From positions 62,001 through 126,000 of the forward strand of contig JAJPJX010000050.1 of assembly GCA_021324015.1 (NCBI GenBank): a DNA stretch of 64,000 nucleotides, given 5' to 3'. Source of the DNA: Solibacteraceae bacterium (GTDB lineage Bacteria; Acidobacteriota; Terriglobia; Bryobacterales; Bryobacteraceae). The position numbers and the translations under genes are program-made. A model generated the notes under the pieces. That model had not been told where the DNA came from and made no database searches. It saw only the letters and a program-made list of their open reading frames with translations. Below are positions 8,602 to 17,161 of this stretch, one piece after another (the stretch's first letter is position 1; each line of letters opens with the position of its first letter).

Positions 8602-9395
8602 TCCTGGCCGACCTGCGGCTGGCCCGGCGCCTGGAAGCCGCTGAGATGCGCAACGGTATGGAATGCACCCAGGCCTTGCTGCGCCTGCGGCCGGATTCCG
8701 GAGCCGCCGCCCTGCCGGTCGCGGGCGGCTACGCCTTCTACGTCGGGCGCCATTCGCCCCTCACCCACGCCATCGGTCTGGGGATGAACGGTGACGTGCG
8801 GGAATCCGAGGTCGAGCGCATGGAAGCCTTCTTCCGCGGCCGTGGCGCGGGCGTCACGGTGGATCTTTGCCCCCTGGCCGACCCGTCGCTGGTGGAAAGC
8901 CTGGCCCTGCGCGGATACCGCCTGGTGGAGTTCAACAACCTGCTGGTCCGGCCCATATTCCCCTCCGACGCCGCCGCGCTTCCCGCTGCGGTGCGCCGCG
9001 CCAGGGCCGGCGAGGCGGACCTGTGGGCCCGCACCGCCTGCCGTGGATTCTTCGAGCGCACGGATTTCTCTCACGAAGAGATGGAAGTGGGCCTCAACAT
9101 CTTCCATATGTCCAGCGCCGAATGTTACCTGGCCTGCGGGGAGCAGGGGCAAGAACTGGCCGGCGCCGCCATGGCGGTCTATGACGGTCTGGCGGCCTTC
9201 TTCGCCGATAGCACGGTTCCCGAAGCCCGCGGCCGCGGACTGCACGCCGCGTTGATTCGCGCGCGTCTGGACACCGCCGCCGCGCGGGGCTGCGACCTGG
9301 CCATGGCGTCCACCCTGCCCGGGAGTTCCTCGCAGCGCAACTACGAACGCTGCGGCTTCCAGGTGGTCTACACCCGCGCGATTCTCGCCGGCTGA
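8598..9395 (+). CDS. GNAT-family N-acetyltransferase
   Basis: The 265-residue product has a C-terminal GNAT fold: [20 protein letters not shown], the acetyl-CoA pyrophosphate loop [13 protein letters not shown], and [18 protein letters not shown]. The N-terminal half looks like a second, degenerate acetyltransferase-like domain. The acceptor is unknown. The ATG overlaps the SDR stop by 4 bp, so the two are probably translationally coupled. An upstream extension in this frame runs over the SDR gene and is rejected. Confidence 0.85.
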   Translation: MILADLRLARRLEAAEMRNGMECTQALLRLRPDSGAAALPVAGGYAFYVGRHSPLTHAIGLGMNGDVRESEVERMEAFFRGRGAGVTVDLCPLADPSLVESLALRGYRLVEFNNLLVRPIFPSDAAALPAAVRRARAGEADLWARTACRGFFERTDFSHEEMEVGLNIFHMSSAECYLACGEQGQELAGAAMAVYDGLAAFFADSTVPEARGRGLHAALIRARLDTAAARGCDLAMASTLPGSSSQRNYERCGFQVVYTRAILAG

Positions 9396-9476
9396 GGTCC
9401 CCTGCCCGATTTTCCGGGTGCCCTCCTGCCCGATTTCCCGATGCGCTCCGCCCGGCGCCCGCCTCATCCTGAAGAT

Positions 9477-10388
9477 ATGGAAAACCCGTTGATCGCAGTT
9501 TCCCAGCAACTGGCCGACGCCGTGGAACGCGCCGGGAAATCCGTGGTTGCGGTGAGCGCGCGGCCGCGTCTGGCTTCGAGCGGCGTGGTCTGGCGCGACG
9601 GCATCGTGGTCACCGCGGACCACACTATCCGCCGCACCGAGGAGATCACCGTCTCGCTACCGGACGGCCGCACACTCGCCGCCGCGCTCGCCGGCCGGGA
9701 TTCCGCAACCGATCTGGCCGTGCTGAAAGTCGAGGGCGCCGGTCTGCCCGTCCCGGAGTTCGCCACCGGCCCGCTGGCGGTGGGCAGCCTGGTGCTGGCC
9801 GTGGGGCGCTCTCCGGAAACCGGCGCTAATGCCTCCCTGGGGGTGATCAGTTCCCTGGCCGGCCCGTGGCGCACCTGGCGCGGCGGCCGCGTGGACCGCT
9901 TCGTGCGTCTCGATTTGAGCCTTTATCCCGGCTCCTCCGGCAGCGCCATAATAGATGCACAGGGCCGCGCACTCGGCCTGGCCACCACGGGTCTTTCGCG
10001 CTCCGCCCCGCTGGCCATCCCCGCCGCCACCGTCGAGCGGGTGCTGGCGGAATTGCTCACCCGCGGCCATATCGCCCGCGGCTACCTCGGCCTGGGTTTG
10101 CAACCCGTGGTCCTGCCCGAGCATCTCTCGAGCAGGCTGAATCTGCCGGAGCGGGGTGGTGTCATCGTGCTCTCGGTGGAGCCGGCGGGTCCGGCCGAGC
10201 GCGCCGGCGTGGTGCTGGGCGATGTGCTGGTGGCGCTCCGCGGCCAGCCCGTGCGCGACACCGACGACGTGCAGGCCTTCCTCGAAACCGAGTTCGTCGG
10301 CCAGGCTGTTCCGGCGCGCATCCTGCGCGCGGGTGTGCTCACCGAGTTTCCCATCACCATCGGAGAGCGGCCCCGGAGGGAGGAATGA
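9477..10388 (+). CDS. HtrA/DegP-like trypsin protease with PDZ domain (first of a pair)
   Basis: The 303-residue product has a trypsin-like domain with His in VTADHTI, Asp in DSATDLAVL and Ser in YPGSSGSAI, so a full catalytic triad is visible. A PDZ domain follows (RGYLGLGLQPV...GVIVLSVEPAGPAERAGVVLGDVLVAL). No signal peptide is evident, unlike classical DegP/DegS, suggesting cytoplasmic action or a non-standard export route. ATG 9477 is preferred over the in-frame ATG at 9441. It is separated by 1 bp from a second HtrA-like gene, and the pair is coupled to a LuxR-type regulator. Confidence 0.87.
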   Translation: MENPLIAVSQQLADAVERAGKSVVAVSARPRLASSGVVWRDGIVVTADHTIRRTEEITVSLPDGRTLAAALAGRDSATDLAVLKVEGAGLPVPEFATGPLAVGSLVLAVGRSPETGANASLGVISSLAGPWRTWRGGRVDRFVRLDLSLYPGSSGSAIIDAQGRALGLATTGLSRSAPLAIPAATVERVLAELLTRGHIARGYLGLGLQPVVLPEHLSSRLNLPERGGVIVLSVEPAGPAERAGVVLGDVLVALRGQPVRDTDDVQAFLETEFVGQAVPARILRAGVLTEFPITIGERPRREE

Positions 10389-10389
10389 T

Positions 10390-11241
10390 ATGTCTCCGCA
10401 AGAATTCGGCAACGCTTCCGAGCTGCTGCGCCGCGTCACGGTGCAGGTGCGTGGCCCTGGCAGCTCCGCCGGCAGCGGCTCCGGCGTGGTGTGGAGCGCG
10501 GACGGGCTGCTGGTCACCAACGCGCACGTGACCCGGGGCGATCACGCCGCCGTGGAACTCTGGGACGGCCGGCGCCTGGAAGCGGCCGTCACGGCGCGCG
10601 ACCCGCGCCGCGACCTGGCCGCGCTGAGGGTTCCGGCCGGGGATCTGCCTGCCGCCACTCCCCGCGACTCAGACACTTTGCGGCCGGGCGAACTGGTCAT
10701 CGCGGTCGGCAATCCCCTGGGCTTCATCGGCGCCTTGACCACCGGCGTGGTGCATGCCGTCGGTCCGCTTCCCGCCATAGGGCCGCAGAGCTGGGTGCAG
10801 GCCGGCGTGCGCCTGGCGCCCGGCAACTCGGGCGGTCCGCTGGCGGACGCCACCGGCCGGATCGTCGGCATTAACACCATGATTGCCGGCGGCCTGGCCC
10901 TGGCCGTACCCAGCAACGCGGTTTGCCGGTTCCTGCGGCAGGGCGCCTCCGGCCCTTATCTGGGCGTCACGGTCCGTCCCATCCCACTCCGGGTGGATGG
11001 TCGCCGCACCCTGGGCCTGCTGGTGTTGGAAATCACCCCAGGCAGCCCGGCCCAAACCGCCTCACTGTTCGTGGGCGATGTCCTGCTTGCGGCGCAGGAC
11101 CGCACTTTCCGCTCACCCGATGACCTGAGCCGCGCCATCGCGGCCGGAGGCCTGGTGCGCGTACGGTTCCTGCGCGGGAAGAGCACCGTCCTGCGGGAGG
11201 TCGCCGTACGCCTGGGCACCTCCCGGGCGGAGGCGGCGTGA
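10390..11241 (+). CDS. HtrA-like trypsin protease with PDZ domain (second of a pair)
   Basis: The 283-residue product has His in VTNAHVTRG, Asp in DPRRDLAAL and Ser in APGNSGGPL, the canonical HtrA triad. A compact PDZ domain starts at PYLGVTVRPI. A strong GGAGGGAGGA Shine-Dalgarno lies before the ATG. Again no signal peptide is visible. The two neighbours are diverged rather than copied: the first has GSSGSA at the serine loop, this one the more typical GNSGGP. That suggests subunits with different specificities or a hetero-oligomer. Its stop overlaps the GTG of the next gene by 4 bp. Confidence 0.88.
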   Translation: MSPQEFGNASELLRRVTVQVRGPGSSAGSGSGVVWSADGLLVTNAHVTRGDHAAVELWDGRRLEAAVTARDPRRDLAALRVPAGDLPAATPRDSDTLRPGELVIAVGNPLGFIGALTTGVVHAVGPLPAIGPQSWVQAGVRLAPGNSGGPLADATGRIVGINTMIAGGLALAVPSNAVCRFLRQGASGPYLGVTVRPIPLRVDGRRTLGLLVLEITPGSPAQTASLFVGDVLLAAQDRTFRSPDDLSRAIAAGGLVRVRFLRGKSTVLREVAVRLGTSRAEAA

Positions 11242-11882
11242 TTCGCGTCGGTGTGGCTGCCTCCTCGGCCATCCTGCGCGCGGGGCTCGAGACCCTCTTG
11301 AGATCCAGCTCTGCCCTGGAAGTGCTTCCTGGATCAACGGATCTCGCCGCCTTGGCGGCTTGGGCCGAGCAGCACTCGCCGGATGTGGTCGTCGCCGCCC
11401 TGGGGCCTGCCGAAGAAGACCTGCCGCCGCCCCTGCTGGCCCTGGCCTCGCCTGCCCGGTCTCCGGCCGTGATCCTGCTGGCGGACGATCCGGCGCCGCC
11501 CTGGACCGCCGATGCTCTGCGCGCCGGCGTCCGCGCCGTGCTTCCCCGCGAGCCGTCCGCCGCCGAGATCGTGGCCGCCGTGGAAGCTGCCGCGGCCGGC
11601 CTGGTCGTGCTGCATCCTCAGGATCTCGACCAGGTGCTCGCCGCCGTCCCCCAGAACCCCCGTGACCTGCCCGGCGAAGCCCCCCAGGCGCTGACCCCGC
11701 GCGAAATTGAGGTGTTGCGCATGCTGGCGGAAGGTCTCGGCAACAAGACTATCGCCTGGCGTCTGGGCATCTCCGAACATACCGTCAAATTCCACGTAGC
11801 CGCCATCATGAGCAAACTGCACGCCGCCACCCGCACCGAAGCCGTCACCCTGGGCATCCGCAGGGGCCTGATTTTGATTTAA
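11238..11882 (+). CDS. LuxR/NarL-type regulator with a degenerate receiver domain
   Basis: The 214-residue product has a NarL-type output domain (LTPREIEVLRMLAEG, NKTIAWRLGISEHTVKFHV) at about residues 150-210. The N-terminal 120 residues follow the receiver fold, but MIRVGVAASSAILRAGLE lacks the acidic pair normally after beta-1. The phospho-acceptor position reads DVVVAALGP, with Ala where Asp is expected. It should therefore not be phosphorylated on Asp and may respond to a ligand or protein. GTG start, 4-bp overlap with the second HtrA gene. The regulator may report on, or be controlled by, the proteases. Confidence 0.88.
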   Translation: MIRVGVAASSAILRAGLETLLRSSSALEVLPGSTDLAALAAWAEQHSPDVVVAALGPAEEDLPPPLLALASPARSPAVILLADDPAPPWTADALRAGVRAVLPREPSAAEIVAAVEAAAAGLVVLHPQDLDQVLAAVPQNPRDLPGEAPQALTPREIEVLRMLAEGLGNKTIAWRLGISEHTVKFHVAAIMSKLHAATRTEAVTLGIRRGLILI

Positions 11883-11898
11883 GAGATTTTTCTCTTAA
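11879..11898. repeat. 8-bp AT-rich inverted repeat over the luxR-type stop codon
   Basis: TTAAGAGA (11879-11886) and TCTCTTAA (11891-11898) are perfect inverted arms around a TTTT loop, overlapping the TAA at 11880-11882. The element is AT-rich in a very GC-rich neighbourhood. It lacks the GC stem plus T-run of an intrinsic terminator, so it may be an mRNA 3' hairpin or a protein-binding site. No gene is seen between here and 12028. Confidence 0.5.
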
Positions 11899-12027
11899 TG
11901 CTGCCACTAGTTTTCCCTTAGAACCCACGGAATACTCCGCCGCGGCCGGCGCCACGACATGACCGATAGCGCGCCGCGACCGTGAGGGAGCGGTGGTCTT
12001 CCCTGGGCCCGGAGAACGGTTTCGCCT

Positions 12028-13800
12028 GTGTGGCTCGATGGGTGGGTGGCTGCCTGCCTGGTCCCGCTGGCCTGTTGGCTCCTGCTGAGCAGCCTGGACG
12101 ACCTCGCTCTGGCCGTCGCTTTCCTGTATCGCGCGCTCCGGCGGCCGCCGGCGCCGGTTCCGAAGCCTGCTGCGCGCCGCCGGCGCATCGCCGTCTTTGT
12201 CCCCTTGTGGCAGGAGCACGGGGTGATCGAGGAAATGGTCGAACACAACCTGGCGGCCAACCGCTACCAGCCCTGTGACCTTTTCCTGGGCGCGTACCCC
12301 AACGACGCCCGGACGCAGGCGGCCGTAGGCGCGCTCACCCGCCGCTTCCCCAATGTCCACCTGGCCCTCTGCCCGCACGACGGGCCCACCTCCAAGGCGG
12401 ACTGCCTGAACTGGATCTTTCAGCGCATGTTGCTGTTTGAGGAGGAGCACGCCGTGCGCTTCGAGATTGTCGTGACCCACGACGCCGAGGACGTCATCCA
12501 TCCGGACGCGCTCAAGCGCATCAACGCCGCCATGGACTCCTACGACATGGTGCAGATCCCCGTGCTGCCCTTACCCACGTCGTTCCGCGAGTGGACCCAC
12601 GGCGTTTACTGCGACGAGTTTGCCGAGTTTCAGCTCAAAGATATCCCCATGCGCCAGGCGTGGGGCGCCTTCCTGCCCTCGAACGGCGTGGGCACAGGCT
12701 ATTCCCGCGAGGTGCTGGAACGTCTCGCCGCCGCCCATACCAACCGCGTCTTCGATCCCGCCTGCCTCACCGAAGACTACGAGAACGGCTTCCGCATCCA
12801 TGCTTTCGGGCGGCCCCAGATGTTTGTGCCGCTGCGGCGTGGTGTGGACGGTTTCCTGGCCACCCGCGAGTACTTCCCGCGCTCTTTCTCCGCCGCCGTG
12901 CGGCAGCGCGCCCGCTGGGTCACAGGCATCGCCTTGCAGGCCTGGGAGGCGCACGGCTGGCAGGCTCCGCCGCCGGACCTGTACTGGTTCTGGCGCGACC
13001 GCAAGGGGCTAGTGGGCAACCTGGTCGCGCCCCTCACGAACCTTCTGTATCTCTACGGCTGGGCCACTTGGGCCGCGAGCCGGCTCACCGGCCGCGCCTG
13101 GACCCTGGGGGCGGAACTGGGGGTCGTGCAACCCTGGCTGCTAGTGAGCACGGCAGCCCTGGCGGCCGCGCAGGTGGCCATACGCTGCGCCTGCGTGACC
13201 CGCGTCTACGGCGCCCGCTTCGCGCTGGGCGTTCCCCTGCGCATGTTCTGGGGCAACGCCATCAACTTCCTGGCCACGCTGATCGCTCTGCGCCGGTATC
13301 TCTGGGCCAGGCTGCGGGGCCGGCCGCTGGTGTGGGTGAAGACCGAGCACACCTATCCCACGCGCGCCGCGCTCCTGCCTCACCGGCGGCGGCTGGGCGA
13401 AATCCTGGTCGGCTCTGCCTATCTCGAAGCGGCGGACCTGGAATACGCCCTGGCTTCCAAGCCGCCGGACCGCCGCTTGGGAGAACACCTCGTGGCACTC
13501 GGCAAGCTCAGCGAAGCGGACCTCTACGAAGCTCTCAGCCTGCAGCAGAGCATGCCCTTCGGCCGGCCCGCGCCGGAGGCCGTCTCGCCCGCCGTCACCC
13601 GCACCCTTCCCGCGCACATGGCCCGCAAATGGAAGGTGCTTCCCTTCCGGGTCCGCGCCGGCCGCCTCTTCGTCCTGGGACCCGAGTTGCCCACCGACGA
13701 GATGACCCGCGAGTTGAGCCGCTTCTGTTCGCTGGAGATCGACTTCCAGTTGGTCACGCCCTCCGATTACGAGGAACTCGCCCGGGAGTACCTGCCGTAA
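12028..13800 (+). CDS. NfrB-like membrane glycosyltransferase (GT2) with C-terminal MshEN domain
   Basis: The 590-residue product has a short N-terminal membrane helix and a GT2 domain with metal-binding DAEDVIHPDAL, EDYENGFR and QRARWVTG motifs. Further helices follow at about 340-430. From about 454 a MshEN/GspE-N domain contains two RLGExL...L..AL units (RRLGEILVGSAYLEAADLEY and RLGEHLVALGKLSEADLYEA). In the E. coli phage-N4 receptor system, the similarly built NfrB is a c-di-GMP-responsive glycosyltransferase; the MshEN fold binds c-di-GMP in several proteins. Secretion of a surface polysaccharide is therefore inferred. GTG start. Confidence 0.85.
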   Translation: MWLDGWVAACLVPLACWLLLSSLDDLALAVAFLYRALRRPPAPVPKPAARRRRIAVFVPLWQEHGVIEEMVEHNLAANRYQPCDLFLGAYPNDARTQAAVGALTRRFPNVHLALCPHDGPTSKADCLNWIFQRMLLFEEEHAVRFEIVVTHDAEDVIHPDALKRINAAMDSYDMVQIPVLPLPTSFREWTHGVYCDEFAEFQLKDIPMRQAWGAFLPSNGVGTGYSREVLERLAAAHTNRVFDPACLTEDYENGFRIHAFGRPQMFVPLRRGVDGFLATREYFPRSFSAAVRQRARWVTGIALQAWEAHGWQAPPPDLYWFWRDRKGLVGNLVAPLTNLLYLYGWATWAASRLTGRAWTLGAELGVVQPWLLVSTAALAAAQVAIRCACVTRVYGARFALGVPLRMFWGNAINFLATLIALRRYLWARLRGRPLVWVKTEHTYPTRAALLPHRRRLGEILVGSAYLEAADLEYALASKPPDRRLGEHLVALGKLSEADLYEALSLQQSMPFGRPAPEAVSPAVTRTLPAHMARKWKVLPFRVRAGRLFVLGPELPTDEMTRELSRFCSLEIDFQLVTPSDYEELAREYLP

Positions 13801-13884
13801 CAGCCCGCAAACCAGTCGGGTCTAGGGAAAAATCCCCGCCGCATCTGCCGCGCGTTTGAGCGAAAATAGAAAATCAACCCGCCC

Positions 13885-14454
13885 ATGCCGGAGACCAACG
13901 TCACGCAGCTCCTGGTGCAATCCTGCCAGGGGGACCGCGCAGCCATGGATCAGCTTCTCCCGCTGGTCTACGACGAGTTGCGGCGCCTGGCGCGCGCCTA
14001 CCTGCGCCGCGAGCGGCCGGATCACACCCTACAAGGGACCGCACTGGTGCACGAAGTGTATCTCCGCCTCATCGACCAGCACAGCGTCCGCTGGCAGAAC
14101 CGCGCGCATTTTTTCGCCATGGCCGCCCAGATGATCCGCCGCATCCTGGTGGACCACGCGCGCGGGCAGAAGGCCGCCAAGCGCGGCGCCGGCGCGGTGA
14201 AACTGTCGCTCGACGAGGCCGTGGGGCTCCCCGGCCAGCGGGATCTCGACCTGATCGCCCTGGACGATGCGCTCCACGGCCTGGCCACCATCGATCCGGA
14301 CCAAAGCCGCGTGGTGGAGCTGCGTTTCTTCGGCGGCCTCTCCATCGAGGAGACCGCCGAAGTGCTCGGCGTCTCACCCGCCACCGTCAACCGGGAGTGG
14401 AGTTCGGCGCGCGCCTGGCTGTTTCGCGAAATGACGCGGAGGGCCGCGACATGA
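13885..14454 (+). CDS. ECF-type RNA polymerase sigma factor
   Basis: The 189-residue product has sigma region 2 (LLPLVYDELRRLARAYLRRE, HEVYLRLIDQ, HFFAMAAQMIRRILVDHAR) and region 4 (VVELRFFGGLSIEETAEVLG, VSPATVNREWSSARAWL). This is the ECF type often seen with Ser/Thr kinases in Acidobacteria and Planctomycetes. No anti-sigma factor is adjacent. The stop overlaps the ATG of the PknB-like kinase gene by 4 bp, so control by phosphorylation is the likely alternative to anti-sigma release. Confidence 0.93.
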   Translation: MPETNVTQLLVQSCQGDRAAMDQLLPLVYDELRRLARAYLRRERPDHTLQGTALVHEVYLRLIDQHSVRWQNRAHFFAMAAQMIRRILVDHARGQKAAKRGAGAVKLSLDEAVGLPGQRDLDLIALDDALHGLATIDPDQSRVVELRFFGGLSIEETAEVLGVSPATVNREWSSARAWLFREMTRRAAT

Positions 14455-16988
14455 CCGCCGAAGAGTGGCGATGGGTCAAGGCCGCCCTGCACGACTGCCT
14501 GGAGCAATCTCCGGAACGCCGCGCCGCCTGGCTGGCGGAGCGCTACCCGGACCAGCCAGGCCTGCGCGCGGAAGTCGAATCCCTGCTCGCCTCCCACGAG
14601 CAGGCCGGCGCGTTCCTCCAGGCTCCCGCCTTGGAAACCGCGGGGATGCCCGCTGAAAAGCCCGCGCCCGGCGATCGGCTGGGCGTCTATCAGATCGTCC
14701 AGAAAATCGGCGAGGGCGGCATGGGTGTGGTCTTCCAGGCCGTGCGCGACGACGACCAGTTTCGCAAGCTGGTGGCCATCAAGGTGGTCAAGCGCGGCAT
14801 GGACACCGCCTACATCCTGGAGCGCTTCCACAACGAGCGGCAAATCCTGGCGCACTTCGACCATCCCTCGATTGCCAAGGTTCTGGACGGCGGCGCGACC
14901 CCGGACGGCCGGCCTTACGTAGTCATCGAGTTCGTCGCCGGCCAGCCCATTGATGAATATTGCGACAGCCAGGGAGTGGGCGTCCGCCAGCGGCTGGAGC
15001 TGTTTCTCAAAGTCTGCGGAGCCGTTGAATATGCGCATCGTAACCTGGTGGTGCATCGCGACCTCAAACCCAGCAACATCCTGGTCACTCCGGAAGGCGA
15101 GCCCAAGCTGCTGGATTTCGGCATCGCCAAGCTGCTGACCGACGACCGCCAGTTCACCGTCGCCGGCGCGCGGCTGATGACGCCGGAGTACGCCAGCCCC
15201 GAACAAGTTCGCGGCGATCCCATCACCACCGCCAGCGACGTCTATTCGCTGGGCGTCCTGCTCTACGAGCTTCTCACCGGACGGCGGCCTTACTCCCTGA
15301 GCAGCCGCATCCCCGAGGAGGTGGCCCGCACCATCTGCGAAATGCAACCGCCCAAACCCAGCACGGCGGCCCGCGGGGCGCAGCCCGAAAAACAGCGCCG
15401 CCAGCTCGCCGGAGACCTGGACAACATCGTGCTCATGGCCTTGCGCAAGGAGCCGGAACGGCGATACGCCTCGGTAGAGCAGTTCTCGGGCGATATCCGG
15501 CGCTACCTGGAGGGCCTGCCAGTCGAGGCGCGCAAGAGCACTCTGGTCTACCGCGGGCGGAAGTTTGTGCTCCGCCACCGCGCCGGCGTGCTGGCCGCCG
15601 CCCTGGTGTTCGCGAGCCTGGTGGCCGGGATCATCGTCTCGACCCGGCAGGCGCACGTAGCCCGCTTGCAGCGCGAGCGAGCCGAGCGCCGTTTCCAGGA
15701 CGTGCGCCGCCTGGCCCGCTCCATGCTCTTCGAACTGCACGACGCCATCGTGCCCTTGCCCGGCTCCACCAAGGCGCGCGAGTTGCTGGTGCGCAAGGCA
15801 CAGGAATACCTGGACGGCCTGGCCGCCGAATCCGGCGGCGACCCTGCCCTCCAGCGCGAGCGCGCCATGGCGTACCAGAGAATTGGGGATGTGCTGGGCT
15901 GGACTTCGCAGCCTAACCTGGGCCAGACCGCCGCCGCGCTGGCCAACTATCGCAAATCCCTCTCCATCTATGAGGAGCTGCTCGCTGCCGATGCCGGCAA
16001 CACGGACCTGAAGCGCGACCTGGCCACCGCCTACGAACGGGTATGCACTCTGGACGAGTCCGGTGGCCGGTTCCGGCAAGCCCTCGACGATTGCCACAAG
16101 TCTCTGCGGCTGCGCGAGGAGGTGGCGCGCAGCCGCCCGGGCGACCGGACCTCCCGCGCCGAGTTGGGTTATGCCTGCCAGACCCTGGCAGGGCCCTATT
16201 TTGCGCTGGGCGACTGGCCCCGCTCCGAGGAATACCGCGCCCGCGCGCTGGCTGTCTTCGTGGACCTGCACCGCGCCGAGCCCGCCCACGAAGGACATCA
16301 TTTCCAGCTCGCCGTCGCCTACCTGCGTTTGGCCAACCTTCAGGAAATCCGCAAAGAATATCCGCCGGCGCTCGATAACGCCCGCCAGTCCGTCGCTCTG
16401 CTCGAGGAACTGGCCGCCCGCAAGCCTGGCGATATCCGCGCCAAGGTCAACATCACCTATGCCCTGCAACGCGTGGGCAGCGTGCTGAGTGACCTCAATG
16501 ACCTGCCCGGCGCGCTCCAGGCTTTTCGCCAGGCCCTCCCCATCCGGGAGCGGCTGGTGCGCCTGGACCCGGAGGACGCGCGCAGCCGGCTGAGCCTGGC
16601 GCGCAGCTACGAGGCCATCGGTTCCGTGCTCCTGCGTATGGACCGCACTACGGAAGCCCTCCAGAATTTCGGCAAGCAGCTCGCATTGTCCCGAGGCCTG
16701 GTTGAGACCGATTCCCACTCGGTGGACCATCAGATTGCCCTGGCAGCCGCTCACCGCCACCTCGGCCAAACCTTACAACGCGAGGCACAGCTTGCCTACG
16801 ACCCATCCCGCCAGGAGCGGCGCTGGACCGAAGCCCGGCAATACTTCCAGAAAGCGCTCAGCATCTACGGCGATCTGCAATCCCGGGGCGCGCTCTCCGC
16901 AGAGTACGCGCAGGTGCCGCCCAGCCTGCAACAGGAAATCGCCGCTTGCGGCCGGGCCTTGCGCGCCTTATCGACGCCACCCTCATGA
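14451..16988 (+). CDS. membrane Ser/Thr protein kinase with TPR sensor region
   Basis: The 845-residue product has a PknB-type kinase domain at about residues 75-345. It has a glycine loop (GEGGMGVVF), VAIKVVK Lys, HRDLKPSNI catalytic loop, LDFGIAK metal loop and TPEYASPEQVRG activation end, all intact. One transmembrane helix (AGVLAAALVFASLVAGIIV, about 380-400) leads to about 440 residues of extracytoplasmic TPR-like repeats (e.g. ALANYRKSLSIYEELLAA, ALQAFRQALPIRERLV). The ATG overlaps the ECF sigma stop by 4 bp. Outside signals sensed by the TPR region would be relayed to the sigma factor. Confidence 0.95.
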   Translation: MTAEEWRWVKAALHDCLEQSPERRAAWLAERYPDQPGLRAEVESLLASHEQAGAFLQAPALETAGMPAEKPAPGDRLGVYQIVQKIGEGGMGVVFQAVRDDDQFRKLVAIKVVKRGMDTAYILERFHNERQILAHFDHPSIAKVLDGGATPDGRPYVVIEFVAGQPIDEYCDSQGVGVRQRLELFLKVCGAVEYAHRNLVVHRDLKPSNILVTPEGEPKLLDFGIAKLLTDDRQFTVAGARLMTPEYASPEQVRGDPITTASDVYSLGVLLYELLTGRRPYSLSSRIPEEVARTICEMQPPKPSTAARGAQPEKQRRQLAGDLDNIVLMALRKEPERRYASVEQFSGDIRRYLEGLPVEARKSTLVYRGRKFVLRHRAGVLAAALVFASLVAGIIVSTRQAHVARLQRERAERRFQDVRRLARSMLFELHDAIVPLPGSTKARELLVRKAQEYLDGLAAESGGDPALQRERAMAYQRIGDVLGWTSQPNLGQTAAALANYRKSLSIYEELLAADAGNTDLKRDLATAYERVCTLDESGGRFRQALDDCHKSLRLREEVARSRPGDRTSRAELGYACQTLAGPYFALGDWPRSEEYRARALAVFVDLHRAEPAHEGHHFQLAVAYLRLANLQEIRKEYPPALDNARQSVALLEELAARKPGDIRAKVNITYALQRVGSVLSDLNDLPGALQAFRQALPIRERLVRLDPEDARSRLSLARSYEAIGSVLLRMDRTTEALQNFGKQLALSRGLVETDSHSVDHQIALAAAHRHLGQTLQREAQLAYDPSRQERRWTEARQYFQKALSIYGDLQSRGALSAEYAQVPPSLQQEIAACGRALRALSTPPS

Positions 16989-17161
16989 ACCGGACCATGC
17001 CCGCGCCGCAGACCATTCACGACTCCGTTGGAGGGCTTCGACGGCGGCTCCATCTCCATGCTCACCATCCAAATCGGCTGACTGTTCCGTATTTCTTCCT
17101 GTCCGCCTGATCTTTTTCCCTCGCCTCTGCCGCGTTTCCTGGATGGTAAGCGAGGCAATCG

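Noticed and set aside
11979-11994. ACCG...CGGT motif (ACCGTGAGGGAGCGGT) in the gap before the NfrB-like gene
   Set aside because: It recalls a dispersed acidobacterial repeat, but only one copy was noticed in this window and the stem is only 4 bp.
13803-13841. Possible terminator hairpins after the NfrB-like gene
   Set aside because: Arms of 3-4 bp with mismatched loops; too weak to call.
14022-16769. A 915-codon open frame on the minus strand
   Set aside because: It is antisense to the kinase gene, which has all catalytic motifs. Long antisense frames are expected in GC-rich coding DNA, and no family motif is seen in it.
16989-17161. Short frame ending in an FDGGSISMLTIQIG-like tail before the cytochrome gene
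   Set aside because: About 20 residues without a start; no partner sequence found, so no feature is claimed.
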